A stretch of DNA of 64,000 bases. Origin: Rhodocyclaceae bacterium. GTDB lineage: Bacteria; Pseudomonadota; Gammaproteobacteria; Burkholderiales; Rhodocyclaceae. The translations under genes were made by a program, and so were the position numbers. Below are positions 22,122 through 33,500 of the stretch, piece after piece; the first letter of the stretch is position 1, and each line of letters begins with the position of its first letter. The notes beneath the pieces are model-generated. The model had not been told where the DNA came from, made no database searches, and saw only the letters and a program-made list of their open reading frames with translations. The stretch is from the NCBI GenBank assembly GCA_016791105.1, contig JAEUNM010000054.1, positions 59,274 through 123,273 on the forward strand. The letters are read 5' to 3'.

Positions 22122-23528
22122 TTATTTCTTTTCGACGGCGCTCTTGGCCGCTTCGGCGCCGGACTTGACGGCTTCCGCACCCGACTTCACAGCTTCGGCG
22201 GCGGATTTCACGCCTTCCTTGACCATGTCGCCGGTGGCTTTGGCGGCATCTTTGGCGGCGTCCTTAACTTCGGCCGCCGCTTCTTTCACGGCTTCCTTGG
22301 CGCCTTCGACGGCCTGCGCCATCGGCGCACCGCCCACCGTTTCGAGCGGCATCCACTGCCCGTCCTTGGCCTGATACAGCGTGACGGCGCCATCTTTCAC
22401 GTCACCCTTGTCGTCGAAGGAAATTTTCGCCGTAACGCCCGAGTAGTCGGTGGTTTTGGCAAGTTCCGCCAGGTACTTGGCCGGATCGGCGGAATTGGCG
22501 CGCTTCATCGCGTCTATCATGACCATCGCGGCGTCGTAGGCGTAAGGCGCGTAGAGCTGGATGTCGGTGTTGAACTTGGTTTTGTAGCGCGCCTTGAAAT
22601 CCGCGCCGCCGGGCATTTTTTCCAGCGGAACACCGGGCAGCGAGCAGTAATTTCCGGCTGCGGCATCGCCCGCCAGCTTGTGGAATTCGGTCGTGCAGCC
22701 ACCGTCGCCAAACAGCATGGGCGCTTTGATGCCCAGCGTCTTGAGCTGTTTTGCCATCGGCCCGGCCTGGGCGTCCATGCCGCCGTAAAACACGAGGTCC
22801 GGCTTCTTCGATTTGACTTTGGTCAGGATGGCCGCGAAATCGGTTTCCTTGTCCGAGGTGTATTCGTGCGTCACGATTTTTGCGCCGGACGCCACGGCGG
22901 CTTTCTGAAACTGGTCGGCCAGTCCCTGGCCATAGGCGGAACGGTCGTCGATGATGGCGATGCTCTTTTTCTTCAGGTTCTTGACCGCGTATTCGCCCAG
23001 CGCCTTGCCTTGCTGGACGTCATTCGACATGACGCGGAAGGCGGTCTTGAAGCCTTGTTCGGTGTAGGTGGGGTTGGTGGCCGACGGCGAAATTTCCGGA
23101 ATGCCCGCTTCCATATAGAGCTTGGAAGCCGGAATGGTGGTACCGGAATTCAGGTGCCCGACGATGCCATTCACTTTGGCGTCTATCAGTTTCTGCGCCA
23201 CGGTGGTACCCGTTTTCGGGTCGGCCTGGTCGTCTTCGCCCATCAGTTCGAATTTGACCTTGGTGCCACCCAGTTCCATGCCTTTTTCGTTGGCATCGTC
23301 AATCGCCATGCGGGCGCCGTTTTCATTGTCCTTGCCGAGGTGCGCCTGCGGCCCGGTGAGCGGCGCTGCGTGGCCGATCTTGACGGTCAGCACGGGCGGC
23401 GGCGGGGGCGGTGCGGGAGCTGCTGCGGGCGGTGGTGGCGGTGCGGGTTTGGGTTCTTCCTTGCCACAGGCCAACAGACCCAAGGCGGCCAAAGTACAAA
23501 CAGACAAGGTTTTCATCCGCAGATGCAT
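22122..23528 (-). CDS. LivK-type binding lipoprotein with proline linker and helical tail
   Basis: A 468-aa ligand-binding protein of the Leu/Ile/Val receptor family (Peripla_BP_6), with body motifs VKIGHAAPLTGPQAHLGKDN and AIIDDRSAYGQGLADQF. A lipobox (LGLLAC, cysteine about residue 21) predicts a lipid anchor, unlike soluble E. coli LivK. A Pro/Ala linker follows (PKPAPPPPPAAAPAPPPPPP). The last 70 or so residues are a Lys/Ala/Glu helical repeat (AVKSGAEAVKSGAEAAKSAV) resembling LEA or apolipoprotein helices. It supplies substrate to LivHMGF. Start 23528 has GGGAGAA upstream. Confidence 0.88.
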   Translation of the reverse strand: MHLRMKTLSVCTLAALGLLACGKEEPKPAPPPPPAAAPAPPPPPPVLTVKIGHAAPLTGPQAHLGKDNENGARMAIDDANEKGMELGGTKVKFELMGEDDQADPKTGTTVAQKLIDAKVNGIVGHLNSGTTIPASKLYMEAGIPEISPSATNPTYTEQGFKTAFRVMSNDVQQGKALGEYAVKNLKKKSIAIIDDRSAYGQGLADQFQKAAVASGAKIVTHEYTSDKETDFAAILTKVKSKKPDLVFYGGMDAQAGPMAKQLKTLGIKAPMLFGDGGCTTEFHKLAGDAAAGNYCSLPGVPLEKMPGGADFKARYKTKFNTDIQLYAPYAYDAAMVMIDAMKRANSADPAKYLAELAKTTDYSGVTAKISFDDKGDVKDGAVTLYQAKDGQWMPLETVGGAPMAQAVEGAKEAVKEAAAEVKDAAKDAAKATGDMVKEGVKSAAEAVKSGAEAVKSGAEAAKSAVEKK

Positions 23529-23615
23529 GGCGATTCTCCCGAGGATTTTTGCAGGTAACAAAGCAGGCGCGATTGTTGCACGGCGTGCGCGACTGGTGTT
23601 GCGGCGACCAACAGA

Positions 23616-23639
23616 AAGGCCAGTGCGAACACTGGCCTT
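23616..23639 (-). terminator. Intrinsic terminator after the cytochrome c gene
   Basis: A perfect 10-bp stem AAGGCCAGTG (23616-23625) with CACTGGCCTT (23630-23639) and a 4-base loop. Read on the minus strand it is followed by TTTCTGTT. It separates the cytochrome gene from the liv operon, whose livK start lies 88 bp further on. Confidence 0.75.
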
Positions 23640-23661
23640 GGGTTTCCCGGCGGGCGGGAAT

Positions 23662-23976
23662 TTACATCTTGAGGATCCACTGCACCAGGGTTTTGATGTC
23701 CGCGTCGCTGGAAGCAGGCGACTGCGGCGGCATGGCGGCCGGACCCCAGGTACCGGAGGCACCCTTCTTGACCTTTTCGATCAATTTGGCTTCGGCGTCT
23801 TTCTGGCCCTTGTATTTCGCGGCAATTTCCTTATAGCCGGGACCGACAATTTTATTGTCGATGCCATGACAGGCCAGACAGCCTTTGGAAGTGGCCAAAT
23901 CCTTTTCGCTGGCGGCATAAGCCGGCGCGGCGGCGATCGCGCTGGCAGCCAGCACGGCGGAAACGAGCAATTTCAT
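23662..23976 (-). CDS. Small class I cytochrome c (c-551-like)
   Basis: A 104-aa protein with a signal peptide (KLLVSAVLAASAIAAAPAYA), haem-binding motif CLACHG (near residues 32-37) and the axial methionine in AAMPPQ. Mature size is about 84 residues, typical of c-551/c-552 electron carriers in the periplasm of respiratory betaproteobacteria. It has its own terminator, so it is monocistronic. The partner oxidase or reductase is not in the window. Confidence 0.9.
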   Translation of the reverse strand: MKLLVSAVLAASAIAAAPAYAASEKDLATSKGCLACHGIDNKIVGPGYKEIAAKYKGQKDAEAKLIEKVKKGASGTWGPAAMPPQSPASSDADIKTLVQWILKM

Positions 23977-24047
23977 ATGATTCCTCGCAACGGTTGGAAA
24001 AGAAGGATCAAGCGGCGAACGCAAAGTCGCTGGTCTTGTGGCGGCCG

Positions 24048-26081
24048 CTACTGACTTAGTATCCGCTCGAGTTCTGCCGGCCGATCAACCGGCGGCAGGC
24101 ACTTAACGCCCAAGCAAACCCATGCGTTGACCACGCCTGCTTCCGGCCGGGTGAGCGTGGCGGGCAAATCGGGCGTGCCGTTGGGCAGCGCGAACGTGAG
24201 TGTATCAGGCCGCGCGCCGCGGCGCGCGCCCCGCCATTGCGATAATGCCTCCGCCGGCCCGCAAAGCAACACGATGCGCGGTGCGCACAAGATTTGTTCC
24301 AGCGCTGCTACGAGGCTGCTGCAGCCGGCCGGGTGATTGGCAAGCAGGGTGCGGAAACGCGCCAGAACATTGCGGCCTGCGTCCAGGTAACGCTGATTGC
24401 CGACCAGATGGCCAAGTTTCGTGAGCGCCAGTGCAGCGACGCCGTTGCCCGACGGTGTCGCGTTGTCCTGCGCGTTCATGCTGCGCACGATCAGCGTTTC
24501 GTGATCGTGGCTGGTGAAGTGAAAGCCACCGTGGCGCGCGTCTTCGAAGTACGTCAGCAAGGCGTCCGCCAGTTCCTGTGCCCAGCCCAGGTAACGCGGT
24601 ACGAATTCGGCCTGCAGCAATTCCAGCAGTGCCGCAATCAAGAAGGCGTAATCGTCCAGATAGCCGTTCAGGTGCGCACGGCCGCCCTTGCTGGTCGCCA
24701 GCAGGCGTGCGTCGCGCCAATGCACGGCATGCAGGTGGTCGGCCGCGCGCTGTGCGGATCGCAGCCAGTCCGGGCGGTCCATCAAACGCGCCGCGAGCGC
24801 CATGCCTTCGATCATGAGCGCATTCCAGCTCGCCAGCACCTTGTCGTCGCAACCGGGGCGCACGCGCTGTTCGCGCGCCGCGAACATTTTTGCGCGCGCA
24901 GCCGCGATCAGGGCGGCTACGGCCGCTTCATCGCGCTGCATGGCGGCGGCGACTTCACCCAGTGAGCGTGCGATTTTCAGATGCCAAAAGCTGCGCTCGA
25001 AATTCGGCGCGTCCTTGAGGCCATAACGCAGCCCCACCGCGACGCGTTCATCCACGCTTAGCAGGGGTTCGAGCTGATCCGGCGTCCACACGTAAAATTT
25101 GCCTTCGTGGCCTTCCGAATCAGCGTCCAGGGCACTGTAATAGCCGCCGCCCGGTGCCTGCAGTTCGCGCATTACGAAAGTTGCGATGCCCTCGGCGGCG
25201 GCGGCCAGTTGTTCGTCGCCCGTGCCTGCCCAGGCGCGCGCGTAAAGGCCGAGCAAGGGGCCGTTGTCGTAGAGCATTTTTTCGAAATGCGGAATTTCCC
25301 AGCGCTCGTCCACGCTGTAGCGGCAAAACCCGCCGCCCAGGTGATCGTGGATGCCGCCGGCCGCCATGCCGCGCAGCGTGGCGAGCAACATTTCACCCGC
25401 TTTGGCATCCCCCGCGCTCAGTTGTCGCTGCTGCAGGAAAGCCAATTCTGGCGCGTGCGGGAATTTCGGAGCGTGACCAAAGCCCCCATGCGCCGCGTCG
25501 AATCCCGCTGCCAGCGCGTCACGCGCGGCGGCCACGGGGCCAGCATCAAAATCGTCGTCCTCGTATCCGGCAGGCGGGTTGAGGCGCTGCATTGCCTCGC
25601 GCAATTCCGCGTTCTGGGTGTCGATGGCGGCGCGCTGCTCGCGCCAGGCGCGGCCGACGCGTTCGCATAGATCGCCGAAGCCGGGCAGCCCGTAGCGCGG
25701 CTGTTTCGGAAAATAGGTGCCGCCAAAAAACGGCATGCCGTCCGGCGTCAAAAACAAGGTGAGCGGCCAGCCGCCGCTGCGTTGCGTGAGCATCTGGTGG
25801 GCGAGCTGGTAAATCTGGTCCAGGTCCGGGCGCTCTTCGCGATCGACCTTGATATTCACGAACAGCCGGTTCATGACCTCTGCGATGCCGGCGTCTTCGA
25901 AGGACTCGTGCGCCATGACGTGACACCAGTGGCAGGCGGAATAGCCGACCGACAGCAGGATGGGCTTGTCCTCATCGCGTGCCCGGGCCAGCGCGGCCTG
26001 GCTCCAGGGCACCCAGTGCACGGGGTTTGCAGCGTGTTGCAACAGATAGGGCGAAGTTTCGCCGGCGAGCTGATTGGCCAT
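24048..26081 (-). CDS. DUF255 thioredoxin-domain protein (YyaL/SSP411 family)
   Basis: A 677-aa protein of the family that joins an N-terminal thioredoxin-like DUF255 domain to a six-hairpin glycosidase-like (alpha/alpha) domain. The opening, [20 protein letters not shown] and [14 protein letters not shown], is diagnostic; the CHWC replaces a thioredoxin CxxC. The helical domain covers residues about 200-640. Biochemical activity is unknown in bacteria. It is encoded alone, diverging from the trans-sulfuration gene across 259 bp, with a 71-bp gap to the cytochrome gene. Confidence 0.9.
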   Translation of the reverse strand: MANQLAGETSPYLLQHAANPVHWVPWSQAALARARDEDKPILLSVGYSACHWCHVMAHESFEDAGIAEVMNRLFVNIKVDREERPDLDQIYQLAHQMLTQRSGGWPLTLFLTPDGMPFFGGTYFPKQPRYGLPGFGDLCERVGRAWREQRAAIDTQNAELREAMQRLNPPAGYEDDDFDAGPVAAARDALAAGFDAAHGGFGHAPKFPHAPELAFLQQRQLSAGDAKAGEMLLATLRGMAAGGIHDHLGGGFCRYSVDERWEIPHFEKMLYDNGPLLGLYARAWAGTGDEQLAAAAEGIATFVMRELQAPGGGYYSALDADSEGHEGKFYVWTPDQLEPLLSVDERVAVGLRYGLKDAPNFERSFWHLKIARSLGEVAAAMQRDEAAVAALIAAARAKMFAAREQRVRPGCDDKVLASWNALMIEGMALAARLMDRPDWLRSAQRAADHLHAVHWRDARLLATSKGGRAHLNGYLDDYAFLIAALLELLQAEFVPRYLGWAQELADALLTYFEDARHGGFHFTSHDHETLIVRSMNAQDNATPSGNGVAALALTKLGHLVGNQRYLDAGRNVLARFRTLLANHPAGCSSLVAALEQILCAPRIVLLCGPAEALSQWRGARRGARPDTLTFALPNGTPDLPATLTRPEAGVVNAWVCLGVKCLPPVDRPAELERILSQ

Positions 26082-26340
26082 GCTGCTCTCCTGCCGGACC
26101 GGGTCTGGCGGTCAGGGGTTGCGAAATGGGCGCGGATATTGCGCCGGACGGCTGGCGGGACAGCAGGCTATCCTGCCGCGGCACCTCCGTGCGGTTTTTT
26201 GGGCGCCCCGCGGCGCACGGATAGCGCGCGACGCGCCCATGCCGGGGGACCCATTCCAGGCGCCCTCCGGCCGGATTTTCACGTGCGTTTTGTCGCATGA
26301 TACGGGCTTGCGCAGTGCTTTGTGCCAGGAGGAAGGCGCT
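26082..26340. promoter_or_regulatory. Divergent intergenic region
   Basis: 259 bp between divergently transcribed genes, so it must hold both promoters. The only clear signal is AGGAGGAAGG at about 26326-26335, a strong ribosome-binding site for the downstream PLP enzyme. No RNA motif or strong inverted repeat is evident; a SAM- or methionine-responsive element was looked for and not found. Confidence 0.4.
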
Positions 26341-27498
26341 ATGGATATCGAATCGTTGCTCGTGCATGGAGATCGCGCTGTCGGCGATGAGGCAGCCGTT
26401 GCGCCGGTGTTGTTCCCGAGTTCCACCTATCGCGCGCGCGACGCGCGGCATTTCGCCGAATTGGCGACTGCCGATCGGCCGCAGCGCTTTTATGCGCGCT
26501 ACGGCAACCCTACCCTGGCGCAGACGGAAACCCTGCTGGCGCAGCTTGAAAATGCCGAACAGGCGCTGCTGTTCGCCTCCGGCATGGGCGCCATTTCCAC
26601 CGCCGTGCTGTCGCTGGTCGCCACCGGCGACCACGTGGTCGCACAGCAGTCGCACTACATGGGTACCAGCGCCTTGCTTACCCGCATATTGCCGCGCATG
26701 GGCGTGGCGGTCAGTTGCGTGGATCAGTCCGACCATGCGGCGTTTGCGTCGGCGCTGCGTGACAACACGGCGCTAATCGTGGTGGAAACGCCCTCCAATC
26801 CCACCCTGGCGCTGACCGATCTGGCTGCCGTGGCAGAACTTGCGCGCAGCCGCGGCATCACCACGCTGGCCGACAATACCTTTGCGACGCCGCTCGCCAC
26901 GCGTCCGCGCGATTTCGGCATCGACCTGGTGGTGCATAGCGCGACCAAATATCTGGGCGGACATAGCGATCTGGTGGCCGGCGTGGTGTGTGGCGATGCC
27001 GCGCGCATCGCACAGGTTTGGCAACACGCGATCGTGCTGGGTGCTTGCAGCAATGCCTGGGATGCCTACCTGCTGCTGCGCGGCCTGCGCACCCTGTCGC
27101 TGCGCGTGGAGCGCAGCGCGGCAACGGCACTCGCGCTGGCGACCTGGCTGGAACGCCATCGTGGCGTCGCTCAGGTGCATTATCCGGGCCTGGATAGCCA
27201 TCCCCAGCACGCCCTTGCGCGTGCGCAAATGCGGCATTTCGGCGGGGTGCTGGCGATCGATCTGAAGGGCGGCTATGGCGCCGCGCAGAATTTGCTGGCC
27301 AGGCTCAAACTGGTAAGCAATGCGGTCAGCCTGGGTGGTGTGGAAACGCTGGCCATACACGCCGCCTCGACCTGGGAAGGCTCGCTTACGCCGGAACAGA
27401 TCGCGCAGGCCGGCGTCGGCGCGGGGCTGGTGCGCGTGGCGGTAGGGCTGGAATCGGAACGCGACCTGATAGAGGATTTCGCGCAAGCGTTGGATTGA
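26341..27498 (+). CDS. Trans-sulfuration-family PLP enzyme
   Basis: A 385-aa member of the Cys/Met metabolism PLP family. Visible are YARYGNPTLAQTE (phosphate and substrate contact Tyr/Arg), ASGMGAIST, DNTFATP and the PLP lysine in VHSATKYLGGHSDLV. SNAVSLGGVETLAIHAAS is the usual C-terminal signature. The family includes O-succinylhomoserine sulfhydrylase (MetZ), cystathionine gamma-synthase and gamma-lyases; context does not decide between them. MetZ or MetB is the best guess for a betaproteobacterium. A strong AGGAGG ribosome-binding site supports the ATG at 26341. Confidence 0.85.
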   Translation: MDIESLLVHGDRAVGDEAAVAPVLFPSSTYRARDARHFAELATADRPQRFYARYGNPTLAQTETLLAQLENAEQALLFASGMGAISTAVLSLVATGDHVVAQQSHYMGTSALLTRILPRMGVAVSCVDQSDHAAFASALRDNTALIVVETPSNPTLALTDLAAVAELARSRGITTLADNTFATPLATRPRDFGIDLVVHSATKYLGGHSDLVAGVVCGDAARIAQVWQHAIVLGACSNAWDAYLLLRGLRTLSLRVERSAATALALATWLERHRGVAQVHYPGLDSHPQHALARAQMRHFGGVLAIDLKGGYGAAQNLLARLKLVSNAVSLGGVETLAIHAASTWEGSLTPEQIAQAGVGAGLVRVAVGLESERDLIEDFAQALD

Positions 27499-27526
27499 GC
27501 CGCAACGCCATCCATTCAGATCGAAC

Positions 27527-27549
27527 GGCGGGCGGGCCTGCCGCCCGCC
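27527..27549. terminator. Hairpin between convergent genes
   Basis: GGCGGGCGG (27527-27535) pairs perfectly with CCGCCCGCC (27541-27549) around a 5-base loop, in the 61-bp gap between the trans-sulfuration gene and the end of pilL. There is no T-run on either side. It is probably a bidirectional transcription stop. Confidence 0.5.
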
Positions 27550-27559
27550 GCCTGCCCGA

Positions 27560-30500
27560 TCAGGACGCCGCGTCGATTTCGCGCCCGGTGAATTGCGCCA
27601 CCAGGCGTAACAGTTCTTCTTCGACGTAAGGCTTCCCAAGGTAGTGATTGACGCCGATTTCGGCCGCGTAATTGCGGTGCTTGTCGGCGCTGCGCGACGT
27701 AATCATGATGATGGGCAGGTGTTTCAGGTTGGCGTCGGCGCGCACGTTGCGCGTCACGTCAAAACCATCCATGCGCGGCATTTCGATGTCCAGCAGCATT
27801 ACGTCGGGCACCGTGTTGAGCAACTGCTCCAGCGCATCGACCCCATCCTTTGCCGTGACCACGCGGTAGCCCTCGCGCTCGAGCAGGCGGGTGGTGATTT
27901 TGCGCACCGTGAGGGAATCGTCCACTACCATCACCAGCGGCACCTGCGGCGCCTGCACGGCGACCGGTTCCGGTAGCGCAGTACCTCCCGCCGCAGCAGC
28001 GGCGGCGGCCGCGGCCGTGCGCGCCTCCCGGTCCACCAGCGTGATTGGATTGATGATGAGCACCAGCTCGCCATCGCCCAGCACGGTGGCGCCGGCAATG
28101 CCCGGCACGCGCGAAAGCTGCTGGCCGATCTGTTTCACCACCACTTCCTGGTTGCCGCGCATTACATCCACTTCCATCGCGACGCGCTGCGTACCGGCGC
28201 GCAATAGCAGCACCCAGGTCGATTGATCGCCGGCCGGGGCGCGCTCGCGCCAGCCGAACAGGTGCGCGGCGTAACGATAGGTATAACGATTGTTCTGCCA
28301 CTCGCGGTAGCCGGTCAGGCGTAGATTGGTCCCTGCGGCGGGTTTCAGCTCGGCGACCTGCTCCACCATGGCGGACGGCACGGCATAGGTGCGGCCGGCG
28401 ATACCCAGCAACACGGCCTGCATGAGGGCCAAAGTCTGCGGCAGATAGATGCGCACGTGGGTGCCGCCGCCGGGTTCGGTGGAAACTTCGAGGCGGCCGC
28501 CCAGGGTGGTGGTTTCGGATTTCACAACGTCCATGCCCACGCCGCGGCCGGCCAGTTCCGACAATTGCTGCACGGTCGTGAAGCCCGGTTCGAATATGAG
28601 CTGAGTGAGTTGGGTGGAATCGGCCTCCGCATCGGGCGCGAGCAATCCACGTTCGACGCCGCGCCGGCGGATGGCGTCGAAATCCAGACCTCCGCCATCA
28701 TCGGACAGTTCGAGATACACCTCGTTGCCTTCCTGCCCCACCAGCAAGGTGATCTGTCCGGTTTCCGCCTTGCCGCGCGCCAGCCGCAGATCGGCCGTCT
28801 CGATGCCGTGCGCGACCGCATTGCGCACCAGGTGCTCGATAGGGCCGGTCATCTTTTCCAGCACTTCGCGGTCGAATTCGGTTTGCCCGCCACGTATGTC
28901 GAGGTTCACCTTCTTGGACATTTCCTTGGCGGCTTGCCGCACGATGCGGTAGAGGCGGTCGCTGAGGGTGTCGAAGGGCACCAGCCGCACGCCCATGAGG
29001 GCCTGCGACAATTCGCGGTTGAGCCGGCTTTGCGCGTGGGTGGCGGCTTCGGCGTTGTCCAGGTTGCGCAACAGGGTTTGTTGCACCGTGGTCACGTCGC
29101 CCACGCTTTCCGCCATCATGCGCGTAAGTTCCTGCAGGCGCGTGAAGCGGTCCATTTCGAGCGGGTCGAAAGAGGTGTGCTGGGCTTCCGCCTGCGCGAT
29201 ACGCGACAGCATTTGCGATTCGGCCTGAATTTCCACTTCGCGCAACTGATTGCGCAGGCGGATCACGTTTTCCGTCAGGTCCAGCAAGGAGCGCCGCAGG
29301 GTGCGTATTTCCGCTTCGATGCGGGTGCGCGCGATGGATATTTCGCCGGCCTCATTCACGAAGCGGTCTATCAGTTGCGCGGCCACGCGCAAGGTGGCGC
29401 GCGCGAGCCCCGGCGTGGCTGCCTCTTCTTCGGCAATTTCGGCTGCGACCTGCTGTTCCGGGGCGGACTCCGCCTGGTCTACGAGCGGTTCGCCCCTTTC
29501 GAGGCGCTCCATGAGCAGGTTGGCGCGGTCGAACGAGTTGTCGAAATCGTCGAAAAATGCGGGCGTGATGGCTTGTTCCGCTACCGCTGATTCGACGCGG
29601 CCTTCCATTGCGTGTATCAATTCGCCGTAGGACATGGCACCGGCCATGCGCGCGCTGCCCTTGATCGTGTGCAGCAGGCGCAGCATCTGACGGGCGGCAT
29701 CGGGATCCTGCGGCAGGTCTTTCCAGTCGCGCAGGGTTTTGCCCATGTTGCGCAGCAAATCCTGACCTTCTTCGATGAAAATGGGCAGCAGTTGCGGGTC
29801 TATGTCGTCCTGTACGCGGTGCTTGCGGCGATCGTCTTCCGCGGCTTTGGCGGCCGGTGCGGCAACTTGAGGCGCGATCTGCGCCGACATGCCGCTGGCG
29901 GGCTGCATAGGCTCGACGGGCGCTGCGGCGGGCGGCAGGTCCGGTGCCGGCGTTGCAGGCGGTTCCAGGTCCAGCAGCGCAGGTGCTTCGGCAAATTCAA
30001 GATCGATCTCGGCTGGCTCGGCGGGCGGCGGTTCAACAGCCGGTGCTGCGGGCGCTTCGAGGTCGAGCAGGGCGGGTTCTTCGGCGAATTCCAGATCGAT
30101 GACGGGTGGCTCGGCCGGTGGCAGTTCCACCGCCGGCGCTACTGGTGCTCCCGGCGCTTCGAGGTCGAGCAGAGCGGGTTCTTCGCCGAATTCCAGATCG
30201 ATGACGGGCGGCTCGGCCGGTGGCAGTTGCACCGCCGGCGCTACTGGTGCTTCCGGTGCTTCGAGGTCGAGCAGAGCGGGTTCTTCGCCGAACTCCAGAT
30301 CGATGGCGGGTGGCTCGTCCGGCGCCAGTTCCACAGTCGGCGCTTCCGGTGCTTCCGGTGCCTCGAGGTCGAGCACCGCGGGTTCTTCGCCGAATTCCAG
30401 ATCAATGACGGGTGGCTCGGCCGGCGCCAGTTCCACCGCCGGCGCTTCTGGTGCTTCCGGTGCCTCGAGGTCGAGCACCGTGGGTTCTTCGCCGAACTCA

Positions 30501-33500
30501 AGGTCGATGGCGGGCTGCTCCGCAGCCGGCGCTTCAGGCTCTTCGAGGTCCAGCAACACAAGCTCGTCGGAGGCATCCGCGTCCGCCGTCAGATCAAGCA
30601 TGCCGTCGCCGGAAGCGGCGCCCGGTGTCGCTGTTGTGCCGGTTATGGCCTTACGTGCCAGATCGGCGGTGAGCGCATTTAGCGACGCCACCAAATCCGG
30701 GTCCGCCGCCGGCTCGCGCATGAGGGTTACTGTGGCGGCCTGGCGTTCCAGCTCGTCGATCGCTTCGGCAAATAGCAACTGTTCCTGCGCTTGCGGTGCC
30801 AGAAATTGCGTTCGGAACGCTTCCGCGGCATGCTCCAGCGCGCGCGCAAGATCGGCAATTGGCTGTACGCCCACCGTGCGCGAAATGCCCGCCAGTGTGT
30901 GTGCTGCGCGCACCAAGGGTTCGCCGGGAGCGGCGTCGGGGTTTTCCTGCAGCGCATGCAGTTCCTGCTGCAGCACGGCCAGATGGGTACGGCATTCGCT
31001 GCAATACAGGTCGAACAATGACCGGGAAATGCGTGCTTCGCCCAACTGGACTTCATTGTCCGGCGCCTCGTCGCTCGGCGGGGGCGATGCGGCTTGCGTG
31101 CCTGTGGCGCCGCTGCCGGCTACGGCGGGGGGCGGTTCCGGCGCGGCGCCCAGGTCGAAATCTGGCGCGGCATCCAGATCCAGGCTGAGATCGTCTGCTT
31201 CGTCCAGCGTGACGACGATGGCTTCCTGGTCCGGTACGGCGGCGAAATCGATATCGACATTCAGACTGCTCGGCGCTTCCTGCGCCATGGCATCGGCTTG
31301 CGCGGCCAGATTGGCGAAATCCATGATCTGGGTGGCGGCTGCCATGCTGTCCATGTCCGGCGCGGCGGGCTTGCGGTCGACATTTGCTGCGGATGGCGCC
31401 GCTTCGGGCACGAGGTCCAGATCGACATCGAAACTGTTGATATCCACCACCATCGTGGATGACATATCCGTCTGCGGCGCAGCCGATGGCGCAGGCGCGG
31501 GCTCGATGTCCAGCGCGAAATCGTTGATGTCGACGACCAGGGTTGCATTGGGATCGACTTCGCGTGCGGCAGGTTTATCGGGCGGGGGGCGCTTGCTCGG
31601 GTTCCAGTCGAAATCGATGCCCAGGTCGGAGGGCTGCGACGGTGGCGGTTCGAGGTCGAAAGTAAGGTGATCCGAAATGCCTACCACGTCGGTGGCGGCC
31701 ATGGGGTCGAATTCCGGCTCGGCCGCCGGGGCTGCGGGGGCGGGCGGCGGGGCGCTGGCGGGCGGCGCGGCGGGGACGGAAATGAGCGTCGGCTCTTCGC
31801 CGCCGTCCAGCTCCTGGCGCATGCGATCGGCTGCGCCAATCAGCGCAGCCGCATCGCGGCTGGCCGGTCCGCCGGCTTCGAGTTGCGCCACCCAGGCGGA
31901 GAACAGTGTATGCGCGTTGCTGATGACGCCAAACAAGCCATCATTGCCGTGTTTTTCGAGCTGCAGCCAGCGATTCATGAGCTGTTCGACAGCCCACGCG
32001 GCTTCGCCGAAATCGCGCAGGCCCACCATGCGGCCGCTGCCCTTCAGGGTATGAAAGCCGCGCCGTATCGTGGTGAGGACGTCGAAGCGATGTGGTTCCT
32101 GGCGTGCCTCCTGGAGTTGGCTGGCAATGGTGCCGAGGACTTCGTGCGCTTCTTCGATGAATATGCCGAGTAATTCGGCGTCCAACTCGGCAGCCGGTGC
32201 GGCGGCAAGACGCATGGTGTCGGCCGAAGGCGCCGCGACCTCATTTTTGGGCTGGGCCAGATTGGCGAGTGCCGCACCGACGTTTTCCGGCGCCTCGCGC
32301 AGGGCTGCCAGCGCCGCTGCGGCATCGCTTTCGAGCTTGGCGTCGGCAATCAGGGAAGCATCCTGGCGTATGGTTTCGACCTTGCCCTTCAGTTCCTCGA
32401 TGAGCTGCGCATCCTGCGGCTTTTCCTTGAGCTGGGCGGCCAGGGCGTTGGCGGCTTCGCGCTGTTGCGCAAGTTCGGCCTCCAGGCTGGCGGCCGGGGC
32501 TTCGGGCTCAGCTTCTTCCTCTTCGGCGGGGGCGGCTTTGGGGGCCAGAATCGCATCGAGGTCGGCCGGGCCGTGCTGCAACGCGTCTACAAAAAACCCC
32601 AGGGCCGACAGCTTGTGAGCCAAATCCTCGAAATCGGCAGAGGCAAAGCTGGCACCGGTTTGCGCGAATTGCCGTATCTGGCGCGCGCAGCCGCGCAACA
32701 GGTCGACGGCGCGCTGTTCGCCCAATACCTGGAGCGCACCTTCCACCTGCTTGATCGGCGCGGATAGCCCCACCAGGTCGCCGCGCCGTGCGTTATCGCG
32801 GAAAAATGCGTCCAGCGCCTGCTCGATCTGCGCCAGATTGGTCTGGATTTCGCGCGCCAACTGGCTCATGAACAGGCGTTCCTGTGCCCGGCGCGACATG
32901 TCGCTCAGGGCCGCCAGTTCAAGTTCGCCCAATGGCCTGCCGGCAAGTATGGCGCGCAGGCGGTCGGCCATGACTTGCATCTGCGGCGGCAATTCGTTGC
33001 TATAGCGGCCAAACTGGTCGAGCGCCGCTTCTGCCACCAACAGCGCGGTGGCCAGTTCCATGGACAGGCTGTCGCTTTGCAACAAGGGGTTCTTGCGCAG
33101 TGATACCGCCACTTCGAGCAGTGCACCTGCGAGGCGCGCGATGCCTTCCTCGCGCAATTCGCCCACACGCTCATTGAGCGTACTGATGCGATCGTGAAAC
33201 TGCGGTAATCCTATGGCCGCGCCGGCCGAAAACCGGTTCCAGGCGTCTTTGGCGTTTTGCAGCGTTTCGCGCAACTGGCGCAGCACGGGCTTGAGCGGTT
33301 CCAGCTCGACATTGGCCGGGCCGCTGGGAATGAGTTTTTCGAGCTGATAGGTGGTACGTACCTGCTCGACCTGAGCGCCGTGGCTTTTCGCCGTTGCTAC
33401 CTGGTACAGGGTGTCGCGCAGCAGGCGTTCGGCAACGGTGCGCGAGCCTTCCATGAGACGGCGCATTTGCAGGTCTATGCGCGCACACAGGCGTTTGACC

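Noticed and set aside
28457..31670. Long open frames opposite pilL (for example 28457-29590 and 29889-31670, plus strand)
   Set aside because: They mirror the repetitive, GC-rich coding strand; their proteins are Ser/Gly/Arg-biased with no domains, while pilL has complete recognised domains.
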